DNA from: Gilliamella apis
GTDB lineage: Bacteria > Pseudomonadota > Gammaproteobacteria > Enterobacterales > Orbaceae
DNA: 64,000 nucleotides
Reading direction: 5' to 3'
NCBI RefSeq assembly: GCF_002142155.1
Contig: NZ_NASD01000005.1
Location: 83,686-147,685, forward strand
How positions within the stretch are numbered: the stretch's first letter is position 1; each line of letters begins with the position of its first letter. The translations under genes were made by a program, and so were the position numbers. Below the pieces are notes generated by a model. The model made no database searches, was not told where the DNA came from, and saw only the letters and a program-made list of their open reading frames with translations. This document shows positions 1-9,225 of the stretch, piece after piece.

Positions 1-692
1 GTAATAATGTGTTATCTATGGGCATTCCTATTGAGGAAATGCCTTATGTCAGTGCTGGTTATAGCGTTACGATTCTAGATTTGATAATTATTGCTTTAGT
101 CATTGCACAAAAAAATGGCAGCATGGATGATCAACAATTTGCTAGTTATTTCGATCAACTTAGAAAAGTTGCAGGTTTGCTACCTAAAGTTATTGAACAA
201 TCCCAAGCTTGGGTAAATCAATATCAACACAAATTTTATCATTCTCAACGAGTCATATTTATTGGCTACGGTGCAACCTATGGTATTGCTCGAGAAGGTG
301 AAACAAAGTTTACCGAAACTATACGTAATAGTGCTTTTGGTAAAGAGCTCGAAGAGTATATGCATGGTCCATATTTAGGTTTACATGAGAATGATAATAT
401 CGTTTTTCTTGAACCACATGGCGTGTTATCTAACCGTGCTGAATTGTTAAAAGTATTTTTAACTAAACATGTTAAAAATATTTCTACGATTTACGCCAAT
501 AACAGTAGCAACGTTAAACAAGACGATTTGTGTCTTAATATTGATATAGATGAACTGTACGCATCACTATTTATGACAATACCAATTCATCTATTAAGTT
601 ACCAAGTTTCACGATTAAAAGGTCATAACCTTGAAAAATCAACCTATCCAGAATTTGATGAAATAACTAGCTCGAAAATTAAGAGGATTTAA
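1..692 (+). CDS. SIS-domain sugar-phosphate deglycase-like protein (5' end outside window)
   Basis: The reading frame is open to the left edge, so the N-terminus is missing; a GTG at 9 and an ATG at 18 are internal candidates only. What remains is the C-terminal part of a SIS (sugar isomerase) protein of the GlmS/FrlB/GfrE group: a phosphosugar-binding loop FIGYGATYGIAREGETKF followed by the typical ELEEYMHGP and FLEPHG segments. It lies 2 bases upstream of a second SIS gene and just before a mannose-family EIIA gene, the arrangement of glucoselysine/fructoselysine PTS operons (gfr of Salmonella). By analogy it would cleave a phosphorylated glycated amino acid into glucose-6-phosphate and the amino acid. 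The exact substrate cannot be read from the sequence. Confidence 0.7.
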   Translation, partial: NNVLSMGIPIEEMPYVSAGYSVTILDLIIIALVIAQKNGSMDDQQFASYFDQLRKVAGLLPKVIEQSQAWVNQYQHKFYHSQRVIFIGYGATYGIAREGETKFTETIRNSAFGKELEEYMHGPYLGLHENDNIVFLEPHGVLSNRAELLKVFLTKHVKNISTIYANNSSNVKQDDLCLNIDIDELYASLFMTIPIHLLSYQVSRLKGHNLEKSTYPEFDEITSSKIKRI

Positions 693-694
693 AA

Positions 695-1693
695 ATGAGA
701 AAATATGACGAAAAGAAAGAACTAGACAGCATGAATGGTGCATTAGCATTAAGACCACAAATCAATGAATTTATTGATAAAATCCACGCGCGTGGTTATA
801 GCAACGTTTGTTGGTTAGGTATTGGTGGTACTTATGCATCATCAATGCAAGCAGTTGTACATATGAAAGAAAAAACAGCGATTGAGACCTTTGTGCAACA
901 CGCTGCTGAATATTTAGTAACTGGTAACAAACGTATTACTAAAGATACGCTTATCATTATTTCATCAGTAACTGGCACAACACAAGAAGTGGTTGCTGCT
1001 ATTGATAAAATCCAAAAAGAAGTGGGTTCAACTGTATTTGCTTTCATGGATAAAGCCGATACTCCATTAGGAAATATGGCCGATCATGTAGTTGTTTATC
1101 CAATGAATGAACAATTAAAATTCTTTATGACTGCTGATCGTTTAATGTTTTTAGCTGGAGAATTTCCTGATTATGACGAGTTCTACCAACAAATGGATCA
1201 ACATTTTGCTAAAAATATTGTTGCAGTTGCGAAAAAAGCCGATAAATTTGGTCAAGAAGTTGCTGAAAAACATCATAATGATCCAATGCACTATTTTGTT
1301 GGCGCGGGTAATCAATGGGGGGCAACTTATTCTCATGCTATGTGTTATTGGGAAGAACAACATTGGTTACGTTCAAAATCAATTGAGTCAGCAGAATTTT
1401 TCCATGGTACATTAGAAGTTATTGATCGTGATACTGCAGTAACCGTTTATGTCGGTGAAGATACTCAACGCCCATTAAGTGAAAGAGTCGCTAAGTTCTT
1501 ACCGCAAATTTGTGGTAATTATACTATTATTGATACCAAAGATTATGAATTACCAGGTATATCAGAAAAATATCGTGGAAATCTTTCACCATTTGTTTTC
1601 CGTGCTATCAATAATCGTATCGATGCTTATGTTGAACATTTAAATCGTCATCCAATGTCAATCCGTCGTTATTATCGTTGTTTAGATTACTAA
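695..1693 (+). CDS. FrlB/GfrF-like fructosamine-6-phosphate deglycase
   Basis: A complete 332-residue double-SIS protein. The N-terminal SIS loop is CWLGIGGTYASS (about residues 39-50). The phosphate-binding serine-rich loop is ISSVTGTTQEV, and the C-terminal SIS has SIESAEFFHGTLEVI (about 228-242) with the Glu and His expected at the active site of the FrlB/FraB family. The C-terminus HPMSIRRYYRCLDY resembles the end of E. coli FrlB. Known family members convert fructoselysine-6-phosphate to lysine and glucose-6-phosphate in the cytoplasm. It starts 2 bases after the upstream SIS gene (SD AGAGG) and is followed 17 bases later by the EIIA gene. GfrF of the Salmonella gfr operon is the best model; the substrate is inferred. 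Confidence 0.72.
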   Translation: MRKYDEKKELDSMNGALALRPQINEFIDKIHARGYSNVCWLGIGGTYASSMQAVVHMKEKTAIETFVQHAAEYLVTGNKRITKDTLIIISSVTGTTQEVVAAIDKIQKEVGSTVFAFMDKADTPLGNMADHVVVYPMNEQLKFFMTADRLMFLAGEFPDYDEFYQQMDQHFAKNIVAVAKKADKFGQEVAEKHHNDPMHYFVGAGNQWGATYSHAMCYWEEQHWLRSKSIESAEFFHGTLEVIDRDTAVTVYVGEDTQRPLSERVAKFLPQICGNYTIIDTKDYELPGISEKYRGNLSPFVFRAINNRIDAYVEHLNRHPMSIRRYYRCLDY

Positions 1694-1710
1694 AATAGGA
1701 ACTTAAATCG

Positions 1711-2142
1711 ATGATTTCTGTATTAGTCAGTACACATGGTTCAACAGCGAAAAGCTTAATTGAAACGACTGAAATGATTTGTGGTAAACAATCTCAGTGT
1801 GAAGCGGTTTCGTTTGCAATGGGGCAATCAACAGATGATTTTCAACAACAACTGCAACAAAAGCTAGAAGAGTTACAGCATTTTGGCTCAGAAATTGTCT
1901 GTTTTGTTGATTTAAAAGGTGGCACACCATTTAATACTTTAGTTAGATTGATGGCTGATTTTCCTACTATAGAAATAGTCACTGGTGTAAATGTTCCTAT
2001 GTTGTTAGAAACCTTTATGCAACGCACTGACGCAAATCTAGTAACATTGTTACCAGATATTATACAAGCCGGAACTCAAGGGATTGAGCGGTATAATATG
2101 GCAGCAATGGCAGTAGATGAACCAAGTGATGAAGATTTCTAA
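1711..2142 (+). CDS. PTS mannose-family EIIA component
   Basis: A 143-residue single-domain EIIA of the mannose/fructose/sorbose family. The phosphorylated histidine is His9 in VSTHGSTAKSL, and the typical DLKGGTPFNTL segment is present. The protein takes phosphate from HPr in the cytoplasm and passes it to an EIIB. No IIB, IIC or IID gene follows: a terminator begins 26 bases after the stop. The membrane components must therefore lie upstream of the window if the operon is complete. Placing EIIA last, after two deglycases, differs from the Salmonella gfr order (A-B-C-D-E-F). Confidence 0.85.
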   Translation: MISVLVSTHGSTAKSLIETTEMICGKQSQCEAVSFAMGQSTDDFQQQLQQKLEELQHFGSEIVCFVDLKGGTPFNTLVRLMADFPTIEIVTGVNVPMLLETFMQRTDANLVTLLPDIIQAGTQGIERYNMAAMAVDEPSDEDF

Positions 2143-2167
2143 AATTGACAACACACAAAACTAAAAT

Positions 2168-2193
2168 AAGCCCGATAATTCGGGCTTTGTTTT
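2168..2193 (+). terminator. Rho-independent terminator of the PTS/deglycase operon
   Basis: Inverted repeat AAGCCCGA / TCGGGCTT with a 4-base loop, followed by TGTTTT. It closes the SIS-SIS-EIIA operon. Confidence 0.85.
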
Positions 2194-2357
2194 ATCAAAA
2201 ACCAATTATTTAAATTGCAATAATAATCTATATGTTAGACGAAGAGTTAGCCAAAACGAATGAATAATAATCATTTGATACATTAAGATATAAATGATAG
2301 AACTAGATAATTACTCTAGTTTTATTTTTTATAGAGCATGATAAAAGGAAATCAATA

Positions 2358-4421
2358 ATGTTCTGGTTAAAAAAAATTTTTTTTATCATTATCGTCTTTT
2401 TATCATTAGTAAACTGCATTAGTTGTGTATCGAATAACTCTTATTCAGCAGTTGACAGTTATGGTTGGATGGAAACAGAAAAGGATCTAACTAATAATTG
2501 GTTATTATCTGAATCAAATCGTTCAATGAAAATTCTTGAAAAACTCGATTTGTTCTCATTGATTGAAAAACGATTCAGTGAATTAACAGATTATGGAACT
2601 GAACCAATAATTCATAATATTAGACTAAAGGGTGAGAATACTTTTTACTTGAAACGAACAAATAAGCATCCTTATAACCGTTTGTTTGTTAAAGATCGAT
2701 TCGGCAAAGAAAGATTATTAGTCGACCCACCAGTTGGTTATATATATAATTTGTACCCTTCAAATGATGGTAAGTATGTTGCTTATGCTATTTCTGAAAA
2801 TGATTCTGAAATTTCATCAATCAAAGTGATTAATGTAAAAACTAGAGCACATCTAGCCGATAGCTTATTCGGCATAACTTTCTCAAATTTAGTATGGGCG
2901 AATGATAATTTATCTTTTTTCTATCATCGTAATAATTTTGCTGATTCCGGTAATCGAAAGTCAGGAACGGAGGAACTTTATCTTCATCGTTTAGGCTCCA
3001 ATAGTGACAAGGATTTGGCTATTTTTGGTAAAGCTAATATTGAGAATTATCAAGCTAATATTGACCAATATACCTACTTATCGCTATCAGCCAATTGGGC
3101 AGTTGTCTCAGTAGAATCTTCGATATCCGGTGATACCATAGATTTGTATTTAACCGACTCTAACTCTCTTAATCTGGAAAACAAACATTGGAAAAAAATC
3201 ATCGATAGAAAACAAAAAGTAACCAATTTTTTGCTGCGAGATAATTGGCTTTATTTGGCTAAATATAACAATTTTTCAGGTTATACTCTTTCGCGATTAG
3301 ATCTTAATCATATCCATTATCAAGAAGAAAAAATAATTGAATGGAAAAAAGGCGAATTGACTCGGTTTTCAGTCAGTAAAGATGCTATTTATCTTACTTA
3401 TTATGACTCTGGAAAGTATAAATTTGTGACTATTCCTTTTGCTGATTTGCATAACATCAAATCGATTCCTGTTAGTGATGGTAACGAGGTAACGGCTATT
3501 TTTTCTAGTTCAGATCATAAAGAGATTTTATTTACCCAACAAAATTGGAATATACCACCAAAAATATGGCAATATGACCCTGATAGTCAGTTAATAGAAG
3601 ATTCTAAAATAATAAAGACTGATGCATCACTATTTGCAGATTATGAATCAGAGCAAAAAGGGGTTAAATCCAATGATGGCGAACTTATTCCTCTTACACT
3701 TATTCATCGAAAAGGAGTTAAACTTGATGGAAGTAATCCAACTTGGTTATTTGCTTATGGAGCCTATGGTCAAAGTGAATATCCTTACTATTATGATACT
3801 ACTCGTTTAATTTGGCTTGAAAAAGGGGGTATTATTGCTATCGCTCATGTTCGAGGAGGTGGTGAGTTAGGACCTAAATGGCATTATGATGGAAAGGGTA
3901 AAAATAAAATTAATTCCGTCAATGATTTTATCAAATGTGCAAAATACCTTATTGATCATCGTTACACCAATTCATCCAAGTTAGTTATTAGTGGTGTAAG
4001 TGCTGGTGGTATTGTAATTGGTTCAGCATTAGCAAGACATCCAGAGCTTTTTGCCGCCGCATCAATTACCTCAGGTATGTTGAATATGAGCCGCTTAGAT
4101 CAAATACCAATTGGTAGTGTGAATTTTGCGGAATTTGGTTCGCCTTTCAATAAACAGGAATTTAAAAACCTGCAAACTATCGATGCTTATCTTAATCTAC
4201 GTGAAGGTATTAACTACCCACCGGTGATGCTTTCAGTTGGATTACAAGATGCGCGCGTATATCCTTGGCAGAATGCCAAATTTGCAGCTCGACTCGGTGA
4301 GATAAATAGTTCTCAAAATGAAAATGTCTTTATTATAGCTAACCAAGAAGATGGCCATTTTATTAATAATTTTGTCAATATGGTGGTGTTTTTTATGTGG
4401 AAAACGAATATTAGCGACTAG
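2358..4421 (+). CDS. Exported prolyl oligopeptidase (S9A family)
   Basis: 687 residues with an N-terminal beta-propeller region (about 30-420) and a C-terminal alpha/beta-hydrolase domain. The catalytic triad is visible: Ser548 in SGVSAGG, Asp631 in GLQDARVYP and His667 in EDGHF. The RGGGELGPKWH segment is characteristic of S9A enzymes, which cleave short peptides after proline. The first 23 residues form a hydrophobic signal ending in LVNCISC. This could be a lipoprotein signal, but neither Cys20 (Asn at -1) nor Cys23 (Cys at -3) has a canonical lipobox. The start has a good SD (AAAGGA, 8 bases upstream). The gene is monocistronic, with no related neighbour. Confidence 0.85.
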   Translation: MFWLKKIFFIIIVFLSLVNCISCVSNNSYSAVDSYGWMETEKDLTNNWLLSESNRSMKILEKLDLFSLIEKRFSELTDYGTEPIIHNIRLKGENTFYLKRTNKHPYNRLFVKDRFGKERLLVDPPVGYIYNLYPSNDGKYVAYAISENDSEISSIKVINVKTRAHLADSLFGITFSNLVWANDNLSFFYHRNNFADSGNRKSGTEELYLHRLGSNSDKDLAIFGKANIENYQANIDQYTYLSLSANWAVVSVESSISGDTIDLYLTDSNSLNLENKHWKKIIDRKQKVTNFLLRDNWLYLAKYNNFSGYTLSRLDLNHIHYQEEKIIEWKKGELTRFSVSKDAIYLTYYDSGKYKFVTIPFADLHNIKSIPVSDGNEVTAIFSSSDHKEILFTQQNWNIPPKIWQYDPDSQLIEDSKIIKTDASLFADYESEQKGVKSNDGELIPLTLIHRKGVKLDGSNPTWLFAYGAYGQSEYPYYYDTTRLIWLEKGGIIAIAHVRGGGELGPKWHYDGKGKNKINSVNDFIKCAKYLIDHRYTNSSKLVISGVSAGGIVIGSALARHPELFAAASITSGMLNMSRLDQIPIGSVNFAEFGSPFNKQEFKNLQTIDAYLNLREGINYPPVMLSVGLQDARVYPWQNAKFAARLGEINSSQNENVFIIANQEDGHFINNFVNMVVFFMWKTNISD

Positions 4422-4598
4422 TTTATGATGTGCAGTCTTTATGTCACCTTCAGTTTTGTCGATAAAATTATATATAACACCACGTTATTATCTGCTTGAC
4501 TAGAAAAATAATTCTAATCTGACTTGTTTTATGGTGATTTTTTGCTTTAATAGTAAATGAATATTTCTTTATATAACATCTACTTTTGGAAATAAAAT

Positions 4599-5702
4599 AT
4601 GAAAAATGTTGGTTTTGTCGGTTGGCGAGGAATGGTGGGCTCTGTTCTTATGCAACGTATGGTTGAAGAACATGATTTTGATTATATCAATCCTGTTTTC
4701 TTTTCTACTTCTCAAGCTGGTCAAGCAGCTCCTTCGTTTGGTGGAAAAACAGGAATATTACAAAGCGCCAATGATATTGATGCTTTAAAAGCATTAGATA
4801 TTATTGTTACCTGCCAAGGAGGTGATTATACCTCTGAAATTTATGCAAAATTGCGAGCAACCGGTTGGCAAGGCTATTGGATTGATGCTGCGTCAACTTT
4901 ACGTATGGAAGATGATGCAATTATTGTTCTTGATCCAGTGAACAAAGCTAACATTCAATCAGCTTTAGATAGAGGCATTAAAACTTTTGTTGGTGGTAAC
5001 TGTACAGTAAGTTTAATGTTGATGTCACTTGGTGGATTATTTGCCGAAAACTTAATCGATTGGGTTTCGGTTTCAACTTATCAAGCGGCTTCTGGTGGTG
5101 GTGCACGTCATATGCGTGAATTACTTACTCAAATGGGAATGTTAAACGCAGAAGTTGCTAAAGAACTACAAGATCCTAACTCTTCTATTTTAGATATTGA
5201 ACGGAAAGTGACGCAAAAAATGCGTGATGGTAGTTTACCAACTGATAATTTTGGCGTGCCTTTAGCGGGTAGTTTAATCCCTTGGATTGATAAAGCTCTT
5301 GATAACGGTCAAAGTCGTGAAGAGTGGAAAGGCCAAGCGGAAACCAATAAAATTCTAGGAACGAGTCAGATTATCCCTGTTGATGGACTTTGTGTACGAG
5401 TTGGGGCATTACGTTGCCATAGTCAATCATTCACAATTAAATTGAAGAAAGATATCAGCATTCCTGAGATTGAAAAACTACTTGCTGCTCATAATGATTG
5501 GGTTAAAGTTGTACCAAATGATCGTGAACTTTCTATGCGAGAACTGACTCCAGCTGCGGTTACAGGTACCTTAAGTACACCAGTTGGACGTTTACGTAAA
5601 TTGAATATGGGTAAAGAGTATCTATCAGCCTTTACTGTTGGCGATCAGTTATTATGGGGTGCTGCTGAACCATTACGAAGAATGCTACGCATCTTAGCTT
5701 AA
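4599..5702 (+). CDS. asd: Aspartate-semialdehyde dehydrogenase
   Basis: 367 residues, the same length as E. coli Asd. It reduces aspartyl phosphate to aspartate semialdehyde for lysine/diaminopimelate, threonine and methionine synthesis. The NADP-binding start is [11 protein letters not shown]. The catalytic cysteine is Cys135 in GGNCTVSL, and [12 protein letters not shown] carries the active-site histidine. It stands alone between its own 177-base upstream gap and a strong terminator. Confidence 0.97.
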   Translation: MKNVGFVGWRGMVGSVLMQRMVEEHDFDYINPVFFSTSQAGQAAPSFGGKTGILQSANDIDALKALDIIVTCQGGDYTSEIYAKLRATGWQGYWIDAASTLRMEDDAIIVLDPVNKANIQSALDRGIKTFVGGNCTVSLMLMSLGGLFAENLIDWVSVSTYQAASGGGARHMRELLTQMGMLNAEVAKELQDPNSSILDIERKVTQKMRDGSLPTDNFGVPLAGSLIPWIDKALDNGQSREEWKGQAETNKILGTSQIIPVDGLCVRVGALRCHSQSFTIKLKKDISIPEIEKLLAAHNDWVKVVPNDRELSMRELTPAAVTGTLSTPVGRLRKLNMGKEYLSAFTVGDQLLWGAAEPLRRMLRILA

Positions 5703-5713
5703 TGATGAATAAC

Positions 5714-5745
5714 AAAAGCCCTATTTATGGGCTTTTATTTTTATT
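5714..5745. terminator. Bidirectional terminator between asd and nagC
   Basis: Perfect stem AAAAGCCC / GGGCTTTT with a 7-base loop and T-rich flanks on both strands. It serves asd on the plus strand and nagBAC on the minus strand. Confidence 0.85.
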
Positions 5746-5758
5746 GTAAAGCAATTTA

Positions 5759-6982
5759 TTAGATCGTTTCTAACAAGGTCATTAACAGCGAACCGTTAAA
5801 TAATGCTTGTTGTACTAAGGCAAATGCACCAATTGCTGAACGGTCATTAAGTGTTGAACAATTGATAGTTAGATTGTTTCTTAACTCTTCTAAACTTTGA
5901 GCATTTAACGCACTAGTTACTGCATTTAATAATACATCGGGTGATTTTGTTAATTCGCCAGCTAATACAATCCGTTGTGGGTTAAAAATATTCACCATTA
6001 TCGCGACAGCTCTACCCAGATTTTCACCGGCATCTTTAACTAACTTAAGTGCTAACTCATCTCCTTGATTGGCATATTTGCAAATATTGCTGATATTCAT
6101 GTTATCTAAACTTAATTTAGTCGGATAACCTTGCTCTATCATCTGTTTTGCTCGTGCCTCGATGGCCTTATGAACTACACGATTTTCTAAACAGCCAAAA
6201 TTTCCACAATGGCAACGTTCACCTAATGCATCAATTTGGATGTGTCCAACTTCACAAGCTGTTTGGTTATGGTTAGTAAGTAATTGTTGATTAATAATTA
6301 CTCCTGAACCAACACCACGATGTACACGAATTAAAATTGAATCATCAACATCTTGAGTTGAACCGAAATAGCTCTCAGCTAATGCCAAACTTTGAATATC
6401 ATTACCAATAAAAATCGAAACATTAAACTGATCACGTAATACATCCGCTAAAGGCCATGCCTTAACTTGAATATGTGGCGTATAACGAATAATTCCGCGA
6501 ACTGAGTCAATTAAGCCCGGTAGTACTACTGAGATGGCAACAAGGTGTTTAACTTTTTTATTATTTTTTTCGATGAACTGTTTAATTAGTGCAATTAAAT
6601 ATTCTTGTGCTAACTGTTCCGTAAAAGTAGTCAATGGATAAACTTCAGATATTAAGCAATTGGCTCCTAGATCATAAAGTTCAATTGTGACATGTGAACG
6701 ACTCAACTGAATAGCAATTGTCTGGTAATAGCTAAATTTTGCTTGTATTGAAACCGCAGGTCTGCCCCCTGTTGATTGTTGGGCATCAACTTCTTTGATC
6801 ATATTTTTTTTAAGAAGTTGGCGAGTTATTTTGGTGATACTAGCGGGTGCTAATTGACTAATTTCGGCGAGTTGAATACGTGAAATGGGCGCTTGCTGAA
6901 CAATCAAACGATAAATCATTGCATAATTTAATTGCTTGATTAGTTCAGCATTGCCGACTAGATGTAGATAATTAAAGGTCAT
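5759..6982 (-). CDS. nagC: NagC, ROK-family repressor of amino sugar genes
   Basis: 407 residues. The N-terminal winged helix-turn-helix (about 20-70, ISRIQLAEISQLAPASITKI) is followed by a ROK sugar-kinase-like domain. The ROK zinc site CEVGHIQIDALGERCHCG is intact. NagC represses nag genes and is released by GlcNAc-6-phosphate. It is the third gene of nagB-nagA-nagC, 36 bases after nagA, the same order as in E. coli. Mlc is the closest alternative, but the operon position and the start MTFNYLHLVGNAELIKQLN favour NagC. Confidence 0.9.
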   Translation of the reverse strand: MTFNYLHLVGNAELIKQLNYAMIYRLIVQQAPISRIQLAEISQLAPASITKITRQLLKKNMIKEVDAQQSTGGRPAVSIQAKFSYYQTIAIQLSRSHVTIELYDLGANCLISEVYPLTTFTEQLAQEYLIALIKQFIEKNNKKVKHLVAISVVLPGLIDSVRGIIRYTPHIQVKAWPLADVLRDQFNVSIFIGNDIQSLALAESYFGSTQDVDDSILIRVHRGVGSGVIINQQLLTNHNQTACEVGHIQIDALGERCHCGNFGCLENRVVHKAIEARAKQMIEQGYPTKLSLDNMNISNICKYANQGDELALKLVKDAGENLGRAVAIMVNIFNPQRIVLAGELTKSPDVLLNAVTSALNAQSLEELRNNLTINCSTLNDRSAIGAFALVQQALFNGSLLMTLLETI

Positions 6983-7018
6983 ATTTTATCTCAATATTTT
7001 CATTAACTATCCGACATT

Positions 7019-8161
7019 CTAACGGCTCATCTCTCCATTAACAATAGTTTTCACATTTGAAAAGTCACGATTAAAAATAACTAAGTTGGCAATTTTGCTT
7101 TCACTAATTGTACCTAGTTGTTTATCTACGCCAATCGCTTTGGCTGGGTAGAGTGTTGCCATTCTTAATGCTTCATCTAAAGCAATACCAACGTACTCCA
7201 CTGCATTTTTTACTGCTTCAATCATGGTTAATGCTGATCCACCTAATGTGCCATTTTCATCAACACAACGGCCATCTTTATAATAGATAGTTTTATCAGC
7301 AAATACCCCTGAAGTTAAATTAGAACCAGCTAATAACATCGCATCAGTAATCAAAATTAAATGATCTTGTTTAATTTTGTGGCTATTACGGATATTCGCC
7401 CAACTTACATGCTGGCCATCAGCAATGATACCGACATACACTTCTGGTTCATCATAAATTGCGCCAACAACACCCGGTTCGCGACCAGTAATATAAGGCA
7501 TAGCATTAAATAGATGTGTACCTAGACGGATACCAGCATTGAAACCACGACGGCAATCTTCATAGTGGCCGTTAGAATGTCCAACTGAAACGTGAATTCC
7601 GGCATCGCATAATTGTTTAATATGTTTAGCATCAACTTTTTCTGGGGCTAGAGTAATAATTTTAATTACATCGGCGTTTGCACAAAGAAAGTCGAGCATC
7701 TCCTGTGAAGGTTGACGAATGTAATTTACATTATGAATACCTTTCTTCTCAGGATTAATATAAGGTCCTTCAAGATGTAAACCTAATGCTTGGTTAGGGT
7801 GCTTAGCTAAATATTCACGCATCACGTTTACTGCTTTGATCATAAATTCGTCAGTTGAGGTGATTAAGGTTGGTAAATAGCTAGTACAACCATACATAAG
7901 GTTAGTTGCTTGCATAGCTTCTAAGGTTTCAATACTTAGTGCATCAAGTGTTTCATTAAATTGCACACCACCACAGCCATTGACTTGGATATCAATCAAG
8001 CCTGGTGCAACATTTGCACCTTGTAAATCTTTAATGGTGATGTCGGCTGGTAATTGTTCTTGTTTACAAATTTTTGCAATTTTATCACCGTCAATAATAA
8101 CAGCGTGATTATCAAGAATTTCATAACCAGTGTAAATACGGCAATTGGTTAATGCGTACAT
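7019..8161 (-). CDS. nagA: N-acetylglucosamine-6-phosphate deacetylase
   Basis: 380 residues (E. coli 382). It deacetylates GlcNAc-6-P to glucosamine-6-P in the cytoplasm. Amidohydrolase metal and substrate motifs are present: [45 protein letters not shown] and the catalytic Asp in [11 protein letters not shown]. It starts 11 bases after the nagB stop and is clearly cotranscribed. Its product feeds NagB, and its substrate is the inducer that NagC senses. Confidence 0.96.
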   Translation of the reverse strand: MYALTNCRIYTGYEILDNHAVIIDGDKIAKICKQEQLPADITIKDLQGANVAPGLIDIQVNGCGGVQFNETLDALSIETLEAMQATNLMYGCTSYLPTLITSTDEFMIKAVNVMREYLAKHPNQALGLHLEGPYINPEKKGIHNVNYIRQPSQEMLDFLCANADVIKIITLAPEKVDAKHIKQLCDAGIHVSVGHSNGHYEDCRRGFNAGIRLGTHLFNAMPYITGREPGVVGAIYDEPEVYVGIIADGQHVSWANIRNSHKIKQDHLILITDAMLLAGSNLTSGVFADKTIYYKDGRCVDENGTLGGSALTMIEAVKNAVEYVGIALDEALRMATLYPAKAIGVDKQLGTISESKIANLVIFNRDFSNVKTIVNGEMSR

Positions 8162-8172
8162 TGAGTTATCCT

Positions 8173-8979
8173 TTATAAAATGGTTACTTGAAGATTATCT
8201 GCTTCCATTTGTTTAAAATATTTTAGTGTTTTTACTTTAAGATCATCAGTGCTTGTCTCATCACAAACAATAATTGATTTTGGATGCATTTGTAATGCGG
8301 AAACAGTCCATAAATGGTTAACACTTCCTTCTACCGCTGCTTGCAATGCTAAACTTTTGTTGTGTCCACAAACTAATAAAATTACCTCTTCGGCATCCAT
8401 TAATGTTGCAACACCAATGGTTAATGCATGTTTTGGCACTTGTTTGATATCATTATCAAAAAAGCGTGAATTAGCAATAATTGTATCTTCAGTTAAGGTT
8501 TTGATACGAGTTCGTGAACAAAGTGAAGAACCTGGCTCATTAAATGCTATATGACCATCTTGGCCCACGCCACCAAGGAAAATATTGATTTTGCCATAGG
8601 ATTTGATTTTTTCTTCATATTCTTGGCATTCTTGTTCTATATCAGCTGCATTACCATTTAATATATGGATGTTGTTTTTATCAATATCAATATGGTTGAA
8701 GAAATTTTCATACATAAAAGTGTGATAACTTTGTGGATGATCTTCAGGAATACCGACATACTCGTCCATATTAAATGTCACGACATGTTTAAAACTTACT
8801 TTACCCGCTTGGTACTGTTTAATTAGTTGTTGATACATTACTAATGGTGAACTTCCCGTTGGTAAACCTAGTAAAAAAGGACGATCTGCAGTTGGATTAA
8901 ATTGATTAATTTTGTTTACGATGCGCTGAGCAACCCACGCGCCAACTTCTTGCGCATTTTTTAAAGGAATAAGTCTCAT
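8173..8979 (-). CDS. nagB: Glucosamine-6-phosphate deaminase
   Basis: 268 residues (E. coli 266). It converts glucosamine-6-P to fructose-6-P and ammonia. The motifs FNMDEYVG (catalytic Asp) and [20 protein letters not shown] are diagnostic. It is first in nagB-nagA-nagC and is transcribed from a regulatory region shared with the divergent nagE. Confidence 0.96.
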   Translation of the reverse strand: MRLIPLKNAQEVGAWVAQRIVNKINQFNPTADRPFLLGLPTGSSPLVMYQQLIKQYQAGKVSFKHVVTFNMDEYVGIPEDHPQSYHTFMYENFFNHIDIDKNNIHILNGNAADIEQECQEYEEKIKSYGKINIFLGGVGQDGHIAFNEPGSSLCSRTRIKTLTEDTIIANSRFFDNDIKQVPKHALTIGVATLMDAEEVILLVCGHNKSLALQAAVEGSVNHLWTVSALQMHPKSIIVCDETSTDDLKVKTLKYFKQMEADNLQVTIL

Positions 8980-9049
8980 AAAATATAATCTCTTCTGATA
9001 TAATTGAATAAATCTTTTTTTTTAAAGTAAAAAATGTTGTAGTTATTTT

Positions 9050-9055
9050 ACTATA
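9050..9055 (-). promoter_or_regulatory. Candidate -10 of the nagBAC promoter
   Basis: TATAGT on the minus strand, about 70 bases before nagB. It would place the CRP site at 9081-9096 near position -41 to -46, suiting a CRP-activated promoter with no need for a good -35. Confidence 0.4.
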
Positions 9056-9080
9056 TTAAACTAATTAAGCAAAAAAAAAG

Positions 9081-9096
9081 CGTGATATAAATCACA
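9081..9096. promoter_or_regulatory. CRP site in the nagB-nagE intergenic region
   Basis: CGTGATATAAATCACA matches the CRP consensus TGTGA-N6-TCACA with one mismatch. CRP activation of nagE/nagBAC is established in E. coli. Confidence 0.75.
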
Positions 9097-9135
9097 AAAA
9101 GCAAACATTTAATTTGCGAAGTAAAATAATATAAT

Positions 9136-9151
9136 GTCAAATATATTTGAC
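9136..9151. promoter_or_regulatory. Perfect dyad, candidate NagC operator
   Basis: GTCAAATATATTTGAC is a 16-base perfect palindrome 75 bases before nagE. It is flanked almost symmetrically by AAGTAAAA (9119-9126) and TTTTACTT (9159-9166), a nested dyad about 48 bases wide. The left arm also gives a perfect TTGACA for minus-strand transcription. Position suggests a NagC target; the exact NagC consensus was not matched base by base. Confidence 0.5.
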
Positions 9152-9225
9152 TTACTTCTTTTACTTAACGATGTGAGATTTTATTATTTTTAAGTAACTC
9201 CCTAATGATAATATGAGGCAAAACT

